From the NCBI GenBank assembly GCA_937957975.1, contig CALFFK010000015.1, forward strand, positions 1-41,929: a stretch of DNA of 41,929 nucleotides, read 5' to 3'. A model generated the notes under the pieces. It ran no database searches and was not told the origin of the DNA. It saw only the letters and a list, made by a program, of their open reading frames with translations. The DNA comes from an uncultured Neomegalonema sp. GTDB lineage: Bacteria; Pseudomonadota; Alphaproteobacteria; Rhodobacterales; Rhodobacteraceae. Positions 7,768 through 16,638 of this stretch are shown here, one piece after another (position 1 is the first letter of the stretch; every line of letters starts with the position of its first letter). A program made the position numbers and the translations under genes.

Positions 7768-8949
7768 ATGAAAAAGACGCTTCTTGCGCTGGCCACTACG
7801 ACGATGCTCGTATCGCCCGCCATGGCCGAAGACGTGAAGCTCGGCGTGATTCTTGGCTTTACCGGCCCCATCGAATCCCTCACTCCCGCCATGGCCGAAA
7901 GCGCCGAACTGGCGATGAGCGAAGTCAGTGAAAGCGGCGCGCTGATGGGTGGAGCGACCGTGACGCCCGTGCGCGGCGATTCAACCTGTGTGGACAGCGC
8001 CGCCGCCACCGCCGCCGCCGAACGGCTCGTCACCTCCGAGAAAGTCCATGCCATTGTCGGCGCGGATTGCTCCGGTGTCACCACGGCCATCCTGCAAAAT
8101 GTCGCCATGGCCAATGGCGTCGTGATGATCTCGCCCTCGGCTACCTCTCCGGCCCTGTCCGACATGGAAGATGACGACCTGTTCTTCCGTACGGCTCCGT
8201 CCGATGCGCGGCAGGGCGCGGTGCTGGCCGACATCCTTGAAGACAAGGGCGTGAAGGAAATCGCGATCACCTTCACCAATAACGATTATGGCAAGGGTCT
8301 GGCCGAAAGCATCGAAGCCAACTTCACGGGGCGCGGCGGCAAGGTGACAATCTCTGCCGCCCATGAAGACGGCAAAGGCGATTATACGGCGGAAGTCGGC
8401 GCGCTGGCACAGGCGGGCGGCGATGTGCTGGTCGTGGCCGGGTATCTGGATCAGGGCGGCAAGGGCATCATTCAGGGGGCGCTCGATACCGGAGCCTTTG
8501 ATACCTTTGTCCTGCCCGATGGCATGATCGGCGATGCATTGCCCAAGGCCATCGGTTCCGACCTCGATGGCTCCTACGGTACAGTCCCCGGCACGGATAG
8601 CGAAGGCGCGGATATTTTCGACAAGATGGCCAGGGATGCGGGTATCTCTCCCGATGCCTTCTCGGCGGAAAGCTATGACGCCGCCGCGCTGATCCTGCTG
8701 GCGATGCAAGCGGCCAAATCGACGGATTCCAAGGTGTTCCGCGATCATGTATTCGATGTCGCCAATGCGCCCGGTGAGGAAATCCTGCCCGGTGAACTCG
8801 GCAAGGCACTCAAAATCCTCGCTGATGGCGGCGAGGTCGATTACGTCGGTGCAACCGCTGTCGAACTGGTGCGCGGGGGCGAAAGCGCGGGCAATTACCG
8901 CGAAATTCTCGTCAAGGATGGCGAGAACACCACCGCGAAGTTCCGCTGA
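7768..8949 (+). CDS. Branched-chain amino acid/amide ABC transporter, substrate-binding protein
   Basis: 393 residues. A signal peptide covers residues 1-20 (ending SPAMA), followed by EDVKLGVILGFTGPIESLTP, the conserved start of the Leu/Ile/Val-binding (Peripla_BP_6) fold. The central IVGADCSGVTTAILQNVAMANGV matches the ligand-binding hinge region of the family. Periplasmic; it delivers ligand to the permeases encoded downstream. The ribosome binding site AAGGAAA lies before the ATG. It is the first gene of the transporter operon. Ligand specificity (branched-chain amino acids, amides, urea, aromatic acids) cannot be set from sequence. Confidence 0.92.
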   Translation: MKKTLLALATTTMLVSPAMAEDVKLGVILGFTGPIESLTPAMAESAELAMSEVSESGALMGGATVTPVRGDSTCVDSAAATAAAERLVTSEKVHAIVGADCSGVTTAILQNVAMANGVVMISPSATSPALSDMEDDDLFFRTAPSDARQGAVLADILEDKGVKEIAITFTNNDYGKGLAESIEANFTGRGGKVTISAAHEDGKGDYTAEVGALAQAGGDVLVVAGYLDQGGKGIIQGALDTGAFDTFVLPDGMIGDALPKAIGSDLDGSYGTVPGTDSEGADIFDKMARDAGISPDAFSAESYDAAALILLAMQAAKSTDSKVFRDHVFDVANAPGEEILPGELGKALKILADGGEVDYVGATAVELVRGGESAGNYREILVKDGENTTAKFR

Positions 8950-9016
8950 TGAAAGAGGCGCTGCCCCGGATGTACTTCGCCCTGCGTAGCATCCGGGGCA
9001 GCGAAAGCATTGCGCC

Positions 9017-9793
9017 ATGATAACCGTCGAAAACCTGCACAAGCATTTCGGCGGCATCCGGGCCGTGGACGGGGCATCCCTGACCATTGAAGGCGGCTCT
9101 ATCACGGGCCTGATTGGCCCCAATGGCGCGGGAAAGACGACCCTGTTCAATGTCATCGCGGGCGTCTATCGCCCCACATCGGGCCGCGTGTTGCTGGATG
9201 GCGAAGACATTACCGGCCTGCCGCCCCATGAATTATTCGATAAGGGGATGCTCCGCACCTTTCAGATTGCCCATGAGTTCCCGTCGCTTTCAGTGCGCGA
9301 TAATCTGATGATGGTTCCCCCCGGACAACCCGGCGAAACGCTGTGGAACGCATGGTTTTACCCCACTGCCGTCCGCGAACGCGAAGAAGAAGTCCGCGCC
9401 AAAGCCAATGAGGTGATCGAGTTTCTCGAAATCGGCCGAGTCGCGGATGAATTCGCGGGCAACCTGTCGGGGGGGCAGAAAAAGCTGCTCGAACTGGGCC
9501 GCACCATGATGGTGGACGCCAAGATCGTGTTTCTGGATGAAGTTGGCGCGGGCGTGAACCGCACCCTGCTGGCCACCATTGGCGATGCCATCCTTCGCCT
9601 CAACCGCGAGCGTGGCTATACATTCTGTATGATTGAACATGACATGGAATTCATCACACGCCTCTGCGACCCCGTGATCGTCATGGCCGAAGGCACGGTT
9701 CTGGCCGAAGGCACGGCGGCGGAAGTGCAGTCGAACGAGGCAGTCATTGAGGCGTATCTGGGAACCGGCCTCAAGAACAAGGCGACGGCGTGA
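9017..9793 (+). CDS. livG: ABC transporter ATP-binding protein, LivG-like
   Basis: 258 residues. Walker A is GPNGAGKTTLFNV (about residues 34-46), the signature is LSGGQKKLLELGR, Walker B is KIVFLDEVGAGVN, and the H-loop is MIEHDMEF. The C-terminal NEAVIEAYLG is the BCA_ABC_TP_C tail typical of LivG. Walker B carries VGAG in place of the usual PxAG, a tolerated variation. It pairs with the LivF-like ATPase immediately downstream to drive the importer. Confidence 0.93.
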   Translation: MITVENLHKHFGGIRAVDGASLTIEGGSITGLIGPNGAGKTTLFNVIAGVYRPTSGRVLLDGEDITGLPPHELFDKGMLRTFQIAHEFPSLSVRDNLMMVPPGQPGETLWNAWFYPTAVREREEEVRAKANEVIEFLEIGRVADEFAGNLSGGQKKLLELGRTMMVDAKIVFLDEVGAGVNRTLLATIGDAILRLNRERGYTFCMIEHDMEFITRLCDPVIVMAEGTVLAEGTAAEVQSNEAVIEAYLGTGLKNKATA

Positions 9794-9812
9794 TGACACC
9801 GTGGTGGCGCGC

Positions 9813-10517
9813 ATGACCTTCCTTCTCGGCCAATCCATGACCGGCGGCTATGGCGCAGCCGATATCCTGCATGATTGCACCATCGGCGTGGAACGGGGTG
9901 AGATCGCGGTGGTTGTTGGCCCCAATGGCGCAGGCAAATCCACGGCCATGAAAGCCATCTTCGGGATGCTGACTCTCCGCGAGGGCAGTGTCACCATGGA
10001 TGGCGAAGACATCACGGCGCTCGCCCCGCAGGAGCGCGTGCGAAAGGGCATGGGCTTCGTACCCCAAACCGGCAATGTTTTCCCCTCCATGTCTGTGCAG
10101 GAAAATCTGGAGATGGGGGCGTTCATTCGCGAGGACGACATTGCCCAAACCATGGAGCAGGTTTTTGAGCTGTTCCCCATCCTGAAAGAAAAACGCCGCC
10201 AACCCGCCGGAGAGCTTTCGGGGGGACAGCGCCAGCAAGTTGCCGTGGGCCGCGCCCTGATGACCCGGCCCTCCGTGCTGATGCTCGACGAGCCAACCGC
10301 CGGGGTCTCGCCCATCGTGATGGACGAACTTTTTGATCGCATCATCGAAATCGCCCGTACCGGCATCGCCATCCTGATGGTCGAACAGAACGCCAAGCAA
10401 GCCCTGAATATCGCGGATAAAGGCTATGTGCTGGTGCAGGGCCGCAACCGATATACGGACACCGGGGCAACTCTGTTGGCCGACCCCGAAGTCCGCCGCG
10501 CCTTTTTGGGAGGATAA
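9813..10517 (+). CDS. livF: ABC transporter ATP-binding protein, LivF-like
   Basis: 234 residues from the ATG at 9813. The longer open frame from 9747 overlaps livG extensively and adds unrelated residues. Walker A is GPNGAGKSTAMKAIFG, the Q-loop region is GFVPQTGNVFPSM, the signature is LSGGQRQQVAVGRAL, Walker B is SVLMLDEPTAG, and the H-loop region reads MVEQNAKQAL. MVEQN in place of the usual His switch is the hallmark of LivF. It forms the nucleotide-binding heterodimer with LivG. Confidence 0.93.
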   Translation: MTFLLGQSMTGGYGAADILHDCTIGVERGEIAVVVGPNGAGKSTAMKAIFGMLTLREGSVTMDGEDITALAPQERVRKGMGFVPQTGNVFPSMSVQENLEMGAFIREDDIAQTMEQVFELFPILKEKRRQPAGELSGGQRQQVAVGRALMTRPSVLMLDEPTAGVSPIVMDELFDRIIEIARTGIAILMVEQNAKQALNIADKGYVLVQGRNRYTDTGATLLADPEVRRAFLGG

Positions 10518-10526
10518 GGACAATCC

Positions 10527-10883
10527 ATGCGAACACTCTCAACCGCCGCCTTCATGGTCTGCATGGCGACCGCTGCCCATGCCATGGAATGCACCTTCAC
10601 CACCGAATGTTTCGATGGTGAAGCCTGCGCGGAAACTGATTTGGAGATGACGGTCGCCCATAATGACCACGGGTTGCCGACCCTGGAGACTATATCCGAA
10701 ACCCTGCATGTAACTGCCATAGCGGGGGACGGAAAAACCCACAGCACCCTGACCGCCACAGGCGAAGGCGCGATCCACATGCTGACCCGCTCCATGGGTG
10801 GTGATGCGCGTTATACCGTGCACCTGACCGAAGGGCCGATAGTGATTTCCTATCTGGGCACTTGCAAGGTGGGCGAGGAATAA
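10527..10883 (+). CDS. Small secreted protein of unknown function within the liv operon
   Basis: 118 residues. A signal peptide ends about residue 19 (TAAHA) before a mature chain with four cysteines: three near its N terminus (MECTFTTECFDGEAC) and one near the end (LGTCKVG). These could form disulfides in the periplasm. I recognise no domain. It lies nine bases after livF and eight bases before livH, on the same strand, so it is part of the importer operon. A periplasmic accessory role is possible but unsupported by homology. Confidence 0.75.
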   Translation: MRTLSTAAFMVCMATAAHAMECTFTTECFDGEACAETDLEMTVAHNDHGLPTLETISETLHVTAIAGDGKTHSTLTATGEGAIHMLTRSMGGDARYTVHLTEGPIVISYLGTCKVGEE

Positions 10884-10891
10884 ACGCCGAT

Positions 10892-11893
10892 ATGGAAGCC
10901 CTCAATGCCCTTGCCCTGCTCGGCAATTACCTGATCGTTCCGGGTGTCACCTATGGGTGTCAATTGGCCTTGGGCGCATTGGGGATCACGCTGATCTACG
11001 GTATCCTGCGGTTCTCGAACTTCGCGCACGGCGAAACGATGGCGTTCGGGACCATGGTGGTCATACTCGCCACATGGGGGCTGCAATCCCTTGGCGTTTC
11101 CCTTGGCCCGTTGCCCACTGCGTTGCTTGCCCTGCCGGTTGGTATCCTTGCAGCTATTGGCTTGCTGTTGCTGACGGATCGTTATGTCTACAGATTTTAT
11201 CGCCGTCAGCGTTCGACTCCGGTGATCTACCTCATCGCCTCCATCGGGGTGATGTTCATCTATAACGGCCTGATCCGCTTTATTATCGGCCCGAATGACC
11301 AGCAATTCTCGGATGGGTCGCGTTTCATCATCAAGGCCCGCGAATTCAAGCAGATGACCGGCCTGAACGAAGGGTTGGCCATCAAGACGACGCAAGGCAT
11401 TACTGTGATTGTGACGATCATCCTCGTCATTGCGTTGTTCTGGTTCCTGAACCGCACCCGCGCGGGCAAGTCGATGCGCGCCTATTCCGATAATGAAGAC
11501 CTCGCGTTGCTGTCAGGTATCGACCCTGATCGTGTGGTGATGATCGCGTGGATTATCACGGCGGCACTGGCCACGATTGCGGGCACGCTCTATGGCCTCG
11601 ACAAGAGCTTCAAGCCCTTCACCTACCTGCAAATCCTGTTGCCCATCTTTGCCGCCGCGATTGTTGGTGGTCTCGGCTCGCCGGTTGGCGCGATTGCGGG
11701 TGGTTTCGTGATCGCCTTTTCCGAGATCGCCGTCACCTTCGCCTGGCGCAAGGTGTTTGGCTATATGGGATACGAGACGGATAGCCTGATGCAACTTCTC
11801 TCCACGGACTATAAATTCGCCGTATCCTTCGCGATCCTCGTGATTGTTCTGTTGGTCAGGCCCACCGGGCTGTTTGCCGGGAAATCGTTCTGA
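10892..11893 (+). CDS. livH: Branched-chain amino acid ABC transporter permease, LivH-like
   Basis: 333 residues from the ATG at 10892; the upstream extension overlaps the small secreted protein gene. The opening GVTYGCQLALGALGITLIYGILRFSNFAHGE is the LivH family hallmark. About eight hydrophobic segments follow, and the cytoplasmic coupling loop reads AYSDNEDLALLSGIDPD. The last third (LPIFAAAIVGGLGSPVGAIAGG) is conserved in the family. The stop overlaps the livM start. Confidence 0.93.
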   Translation: MEALNALALLGNYLIVPGVTYGCQLALGALGITLIYGILRFSNFAHGETMAFGTMVVILATWGLQSLGVSLGPLPTALLALPVGILAAIGLLLLTDRYVYRFYRRQRSTPVIYLIASIGVMFIYNGLIRFIIGPNDQQFSDGSRFIIKAREFKQMTGLNEGLAIKTTQGITVIVTIILVIALFWFLNRTRAGKSMRAYSDNEDLALLSGIDPDRVVMIAWIITAALATIAGTLYGLDKSFKPFTYLQILLPIFAAAIVGGLGSPVGAIAGGFVIAFSEIAVTFAWRKVFGYMGYETDSLMQLLSTDYKFAVSFAILVIVLLVRPTGLFAGKSF

Positions 11894-13188
11894 TGGGCTG
11901 GCGTGGGGCAGGGCTGTTCGTGCTCATGTTCGGTCTGTTGGCGGTGGTTGGCATGGTGCAAAGCTGGCCGCTTGCCTTCACGATCCTAAACCTGTGTCTC
12001 ATCTCTGCGATCCTGTCGCTGGGGGTAAATATCCAGTGGGGATATGCGGGCCTTCTGAATGTTGGCGTGATGGGGTTTGTCGCGCTGGGCGGTATGGCGG
12101 GGATCGTTGTTTCCCTGCCCCCCGTCACCGAAGCGGTGCAAGCCGGGGGAGGGGGTATTCTTCTCGCCCTGCTCATCGCGTTGGGCGTTGCCGGTGTGGT
12201 TTGGCTGTTGGCCCGGCATATGCGCGGAAAATTGCGTATCCTGACCATCACACTCGTCCTCATCGCCGGAGCGTTCCTTGCGCGTAGCGCCTTCGATCCT
12301 GCCGTTGAGGCGATTGAAGCTGTGGATTCTGCCCGTACGGGCTTTCTTGGGGGGCTTGGGTTGCCGATCCTGTTCTCATGGATCGTTGGCGGTATTTTTG
12401 CCGCCGGGGCCGCGTGGCTTATTGGCAAGGTCTCTCTGGGTTTGCGGTCGGATTATCTGGCTATCGCTACGCTCGGCATTTCCGAGATCATCATCGCAAT
12501 GCTCAAGAACGAGGATTGGCTGACGCGGGGGGTAAAGAACGTCACTGGCCTTCCACGCCCCGTTCCCTATGAGGTGGACCTGCAAACCTCGCCCCGTTTG
12601 ATCGAACTGGCTGACCGCTGGAATATGTCCATCGTCGATGTCGCTTCGGTCGCGGTGAAGCTGTGTTATGCGGGTTTGTTTCTTGCCGTACTGCTGATCG
12701 TGTTGTGGTTTTCCGAACGTGCGCTGAAATCACCATGGGGCCGCATGATGCGGGCAATCCGCGATAATGAGGTCGCGGCGGAGGCGATGGGCAAGGATGT
12801 AACCGCGCGGCATTTGCAGGTTTTCGTGCTTGGGTCGGCGGTCCTTGGTATCGCGGGGGCCATGCTAACCACGCTGGACGGTCAGTTTACCCCGGCTTCC
12901 TACCAGCCATTGCGCTTCACCTTCCTCATCTGGGTGATGGTGATCGTTGGTGGGTCCGGCAATAACTGGGGCGCAGTGCTGGGTGGTTTTGTCGTGTGGT
13001 TCTTCTGGGTCGAGGCCGAACCGATTGGGTTATGGGTGATGGATACTCTCACCAGCGGCCTCGCCGAAGACAGCGCCCTGCGTGAGCATCTGTTGAAAAG
13101 CGCCGCCCATATGCGCCTGATGACGATGGGCGCGATCCTGCTGCTGGTTCTTCGCTTCGCGCCAAAGGGGTTGATCCCGGAGCGTTGA
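11893..13188 (+). CDS. livM: Branched-chain amino acid ABC transporter permease, LivM-like
   Basis: 431 residues with ten or so membrane segments. LVVGVNIQWGYAGLLNVG-type sequence near residue 40, RSDYLAIATLGISEII in the middle, and the coupling loop RAIRDNEVAAEAMGKDV are LivM signatures. The protein is longer than many LivM homologues because of an extra membrane region (about residues 100-175). It completes the importer. The gene converges with the DUF3179 gene, with 21 bp between the stops and no evident intrinsic terminator. Confidence 0.92.
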   Translation: MGWRGAGLFVLMFGLLAVVGMVQSWPLAFTILNLCLISAILSLGVNIQWGYAGLLNVGVMGFVALGGMAGIVVSLPPVTEAVQAGGGGILLALLIALGVAGVVWLLARHMRGKLRILTITLVLIAGAFLARSAFDPAVEAIEAVDSARTGFLGGLGLPILFSWIVGGIFAAGAAWLIGKVSLGLRSDYLAIATLGISEIIIAMLKNEDWLTRGVKNVTGLPRPVPYEVDLQTSPRLIELADRWNMSIVDVASVAVKLCYAGLFLAVLLIVLWFSERALKSPWGRMMRAIRDNEVAAEAMGKDVTARHLQVFVLGSAVLGIAGAMLTTLDGQFTPASYQPLRFTFLIWVMVIVGGSGNNWGAVLGGFVVWFFWVEAEPIGLWVMDTLTSGLAEDSALREHLLKSAAHMRLMTMGAILLLVLRFAPKGLIPER

Positions 13189-13209
13189 GCCAGCAGCAGG
13201 GCGTTTTGA

Positions 13210-14595
13210 TTACTGCGACCAGAGTGCAGTGCGGGGATGGAACTGTGACCAGGCGAACCAGAATGCCTGGTGGCTGCCCAGATCACTACCATTTGCATCC
13301 ACGGCCTTGATCCCACCGGCATCAAGCTTCAGCCGCACATTCTCGTAAGCGATTTGACCGCCGTTTTGTAATGCGACAAACGCCTTGCTCCGCTGGAACG
13401 CGACCGGCCTGCCGGATGCTGTAACAACGCCAATGACGTCTTCATGCACGGGCAAACGGGGATCGACATCGCCTACCGGGAAGATTGGGCCACCGGCATC
13501 GCGGCCATTGCGGAAGTCGAAATCGCGACCGAGTGCAAGTGCCTCAACCAGCACCGTTGTCTGCGGGTGCGCCCTTTTCCACGTACCCCAATCGGTCGTG
13601 ACAACACTGGCTTGTTTCAGTTTCAGGCCCCTTTGATGCAGCGGTCCTGTTACTGCCTTGCCAAGGAACGTGTCAAAGACCGAGAATGTATTGACGTCAT
13701 ACATTACCTTGTTGGACCGGATTAACAGCCCCGATGTGCGAAGCACAGGTCGTTGCACGCCAGCCGGTAACTGATCGGTAAAGTATGCCTGTGCCGCGCC
13801 GCACAGGGTGCAATAAGGGATGCCGAGGTTTCTTCCACCCAATGTGTCATTGACCATTTCACGCACTTCCATAATGCGTCGTGGATAGGCCCGATATTCA
13901 CCGTTTACCTCAATGCCAAAGACAATATCGCTGTCTTTGAGCCATGTGGCCGCCGCTGCACTGCTTACTTCGGGGTTGTCGGCTGCGGGGATGCAATTAC
14001 ACAACTCATCCGTCATATTATAAGGGCGATCATCAATAAGCACGCCGCCCCAGGAGACAAGCCGCCAGTCAATGTCGCCTTCAACAAATATCTTGTCCCA
14101 CCCGGGTACAACATTTGTGAAGATAGCGCGCTTTGCCTGCAAGTATTGTGGGGGAGCCGGAATGTCCCATGCAATAAGATGATCTGTCAGGGTTTGCCAA
14201 TGATTGCCACTTGGCAGTTGTTTGCCCAGCAATTGCGAGGCTGTACCTGAGAGAACCCGGTTTAATCTGTTGGAAGATACGAAACGCATCAAATCACTAA
14301 TGATCCAGGCGAGCCTTGGGTCATTGGATTCCTGGATTGTGTTCAGGGCCAGCTCCTGATCGCGCCCCCAGGTTGACTGGGTCATGCTGTCGATAAAAGC
14401 GGTTTTTACAGCAGCCTGTAGCTCTCTGGATAATGGACCTTGGGGAACCGCTGGTGGTGTGCCGAACTGTTGGATCACATAGCTTGGTAATGGTTTCGTT
14501 TCCTGAGCCCGTAAAGCATCAGACCAGAACAAAGAAAACGTCGCCAACGCCGCAACTAACAAGCTGCGGGGTTTTGAGCCAATCGTCAATGCCAT
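13210..14595 (-). CDS. DUF3179 domain-containing secreted protein
   Basis: 461 residues from the ATG at 14595 (MALTIGSKPRS), chosen because it gives a clean signal peptide; another ATG five codons upstream is possible. The export signal ends near SDALRAQE. The second half has the DUF3179 pattern: segments of the form GIEVNGEYRAYPRRIMEVREMVND, IPYCTLCGAAQAYF (two cysteines, C-x2-C) and ALALGRDFDFRNGRD. The molecular role of DUF3179 is unknown to me. The C-x2-C pair could bind metal or heme, but this is speculation. The gene stands alone, converging on livM. Confidence 0.85.
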   Translation of the reverse strand: MALTIGSKPRSLLVAALATFSLFWSDALRAQETKPLPSYVIQQFGTPPAVPQGPLSRELQAAVKTAFIDSMTQSTWGRDQELALNTIQESNDPRLAWIISDLMRFVSSNRLNRVLSGTASQLLGKQLPSGNHWQTLTDHLIAWDIPAPPQYLQAKRAIFTNVVPGWDKIFVEGDIDWRLVSWGGVLIDDRPYNMTDELCNCIPAADNPEVSSAAAATWLKDSDIVFGIEVNGEYRAYPRRIMEVREMVNDTLGGRNLGIPYCTLCGAAQAYFTDQLPAGVQRPVLRTSGLLIRSNKVMYDVNTFSVFDTFLGKAVTGPLHQRGLKLKQASVVTTDWGTWKRAHPQTTVLVEALALGRDFDFRNGRDAGGPIFPVGDVDPRLPVHEDVIGVVTASGRPVAFQRSKAFVALQNGGQIAYENVRLKLDAGGIKAVDANGSDLGSHQAFWFAWSQFHPRTALWSQ

Positions 14596-14610
14596 CGAAG
14601 TGCCTTTCAC

Positions 14611-14850
14611 GTATCAGGTAAATGTCTATTTGGACGGAGAAGTAAATCCCCAAAACCAGATCAAGCGGCACTATCAGGAGAACCCTGAAATCAGAGGGGA
14701 CGTCAGTACACGCTATGACAGGGTGATGTGGTTTTATTTTCTTGCGTCGCCAATCACGATTACATCAGGTAAAGTGTTCGCGCTTTACTGTGTAATGCAG
14801 AGATGCCGTACGCAATTCCAAGCACCCAATGCGCGGTGATGCACTCGATG
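14611..14850. other. Intergenic region between the DUF3179 and cyclase-like genes
   Basis: About 240 bases without a credible gene. It should contain the DUF3179 promoter (minus strand). One small inverted repeat is visible: GTAAAG at 14769-14774 pairs with CTTTAC at 14783-14788. Possibly a terminator or a regulatory hairpin; nothing stronger is seen. Confidence 0.4.
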
Positions 14851-16461
14851 TTATCCCCTTAGCGCAGCCTGAAACGGCGCAGAGAGGTTCGGTACACCTT
14901 CCTGTGCCAATCCGGCCAGATCACCGACCCGATCCCGCACTTGGCCTGTATACCCGCCACCCTCAACCAACCGGAGCGACCCGTAATCTGCACCAATCCG
15001 TGCAGCAGGAAGGGTTTGCAAAGCCGCATCCATCGCCCTCACCGCCTTGGCCGGATGCTGGAAGACCAGCAGCGTTCCGGCCCCTGTATCCTCGACTATC
15101 GCTCCATCATAGGCGAGCGCGATCCGGCGACAGGCGCCTGCTTCGTCTTGCCCTCGCGCGCAGATGATCACCAGTGACAGTGTACCGGCATCCTGTGGTT
15201 CAGCGAGGTCGAGCGTTCCCGCCGCTGTTGCTTCCCGGCATCGCTGATAGGTCATCCATTCCGCCAGCGAAGTTGATTCAAGGGGCCAATCCGCTCGCTC
15301 GATGATGACCGTTTGGACCCGCTCCCCATGATTCTCCAGCACAAGACTTTCGCCAGTTTCCGGTATCTCGATCCAGTCTTCCCCAACGCGCACCAGCGCC
15401 CCCTCACCACCGGGGGCATCAAAGTCCAATTGCGTCTGCCCATCTGCAGTCCGCACCGCATGGCCCCCTTTGGGAAGGGTTGTGGACAATTCGCGGCGTT
15501 CATGGGGGTCGAGAATTTGCTGGAACGCAATGCGCGGAAATACTCCCGGCCCGCTTGCGCAGGACACCATGAGCGATGGTTCACGGATCGCCGTGTGGGG
15601 CGTGAACACCACCTCCACCGATCGCGCATAATCTACCACTGCTTCGACCCCGCAACGCGGGCATCCCGCCGAGCCGGGCAGGTCGCGTGGTACTCCTGCC
15701 TCACGCACTACCGCGCGACACGCCCCGCAAATCAGCCGAAATCGTTGCTCCAATGCACCTATATCTGTTCCGACCAACAATGCAGTATGGGCTTCACCAA
15801 GCCCGATCCCCAATGCTCGCGCGATCCGTTTGGGCCGGATTTCGCGCAGATCGCTTGCGAAAGCCACCGCCAGCCAGTCGAGCAACTGTCGCGCCAATAC
15901 CTTATCTGCAGGGGCTACGTCCGCTGGTACCTGAAAGGCCGCGCTGCGTCGCCGGGAGGAGGGCGCGCGCGTGGCCGCGAGATTGGAGTAAAAATCCCCC
16001 TGTGGTTTGCGCGCATGGGCATCAACCAGCTTCAATAACCGTTCGAAGGCCCGCCCCGCATCGCGCAGATGCCCGGTGCGGGCAAAGATTGACCCGGCTG
16101 TACTGCGCGGTTCCATCGAGAGGGTGTAACTCGCCGTTGTTCCCCCCTTTGCACCGGGTTCCAGCACCAGCGTTCCCCGCGCCCGCTCCAACGGGCCGGT
16201 TTCGTAAAGCCGATCCCATCGCCACCAATGTTCCTCGGCCCATTCGAAGGGGGGTTCCTCCCATCGAATCAACGATCCCTGATCGTCATACTCACCGTAG
16301 CGGCGGTGTAATCCATCGCCATCAATCGTCTCGCGCAGACGATAGCGTGGCAGACGCAGCGCCTCGTTCATGCGCTCCGTATCCGATAGAAGTGGCCAAA
16401 GTGCCCCGCGTGAGGCCTTCAGATTCCACGTCCAGCTTTTTTCGATTCGTTTCCCGGCCAT
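14851..16461 (-). CDS. SRPBCC/DUF5939-like protein with zinc ribbon and degenerate class III cyclase-like C terminus
   Basis: 536 residues, four visible parts. Residues 1-150 resemble the START/SRPBCC fold (KSWTWNLKASRGALWPLLSDTERMN). Residues 180-245 form a helical region. A zinc ribbon is formed by Cys245, Cys248, Cys267 and Cys270 (CGAC and CPRC). The C-terminal part (about 425-536) looks like a class III nucleotidyl cyclase domain (a LVIICARG strand and GAGTLLVFQHPAKAVRAMDAAL) but lacks the usual metal-binding aspartates, so it is probably catalytically dead. DUF5939-type cyclase-associated proteins share this order. I infer a ligand sensor or regulatory protein. It is divergent from ppiD. 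Confidence 0.6.
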   Translation of the reverse strand: MAGKRIEKSWTWNLKASRGALWPLLSDTERMNEALRLPRYRLRETIDGDGLHRRYGEYDDQGSLIRWEEPPFEWAEEHWWRWDRLYETGPLERARGTLVLEPGAKGGTTASYTLSMEPRSTAGSIFARTGHLRDAGRAFERLLKLVDAHARKPQGDFYSNLAATRAPSSRRRSAAFQVPADVAPADKVLARQLLDWLAVAFASDLREIRPKRIARALGIGLGEAHTALLVGTDIGALEQRFRLICGACRAVVREAGVPRDLPGSAGCPRCGVEAVVDYARSVEVVFTPHTAIREPSLMVSCASGPGVFPRIAFQQILDPHERRELSTTLPKGGHAVRTADGQTQLDFDAPGGEGALVRVGEDWIEIPETGESLVLENHGERVQTVIIERADWPLESTSLAEWMTYQRCREATAAGTLDLAEPQDAGTLSLVIICARGQDEAGACRRIALAYDGAIVEDTGAGTLLVFQHPAKAVRAMDAALQTLPAARIGADYGSLRLVEGGGYTGQVRDRVGDLAGLAQEGVPNLSAPFQAALRG

Positions 16462-16638
16462 GGTCGCCCTTTCGCCCGTTCCTTTTCACCTAATCCAAGC
16501 GCGTTCCTGCGGCAAGCCATCGCCTGTCGCGCAGCCGTGCGAATCGTCATCTTGCGCGCATGGGGATGGATACCTATTGTGCGCGCCAGTTTTCCTGCGC
16601 GGCGACAATCTCCCGCGCGTATTCCCGGATACCATCTC

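Noticed and set aside
7981..9156. 391-residue minus-strand frame opposite the periplasmic binding protein
   Set aside because: Complete overlap with the well-supported binding-protein gene and start of livG; low-complexity composition.
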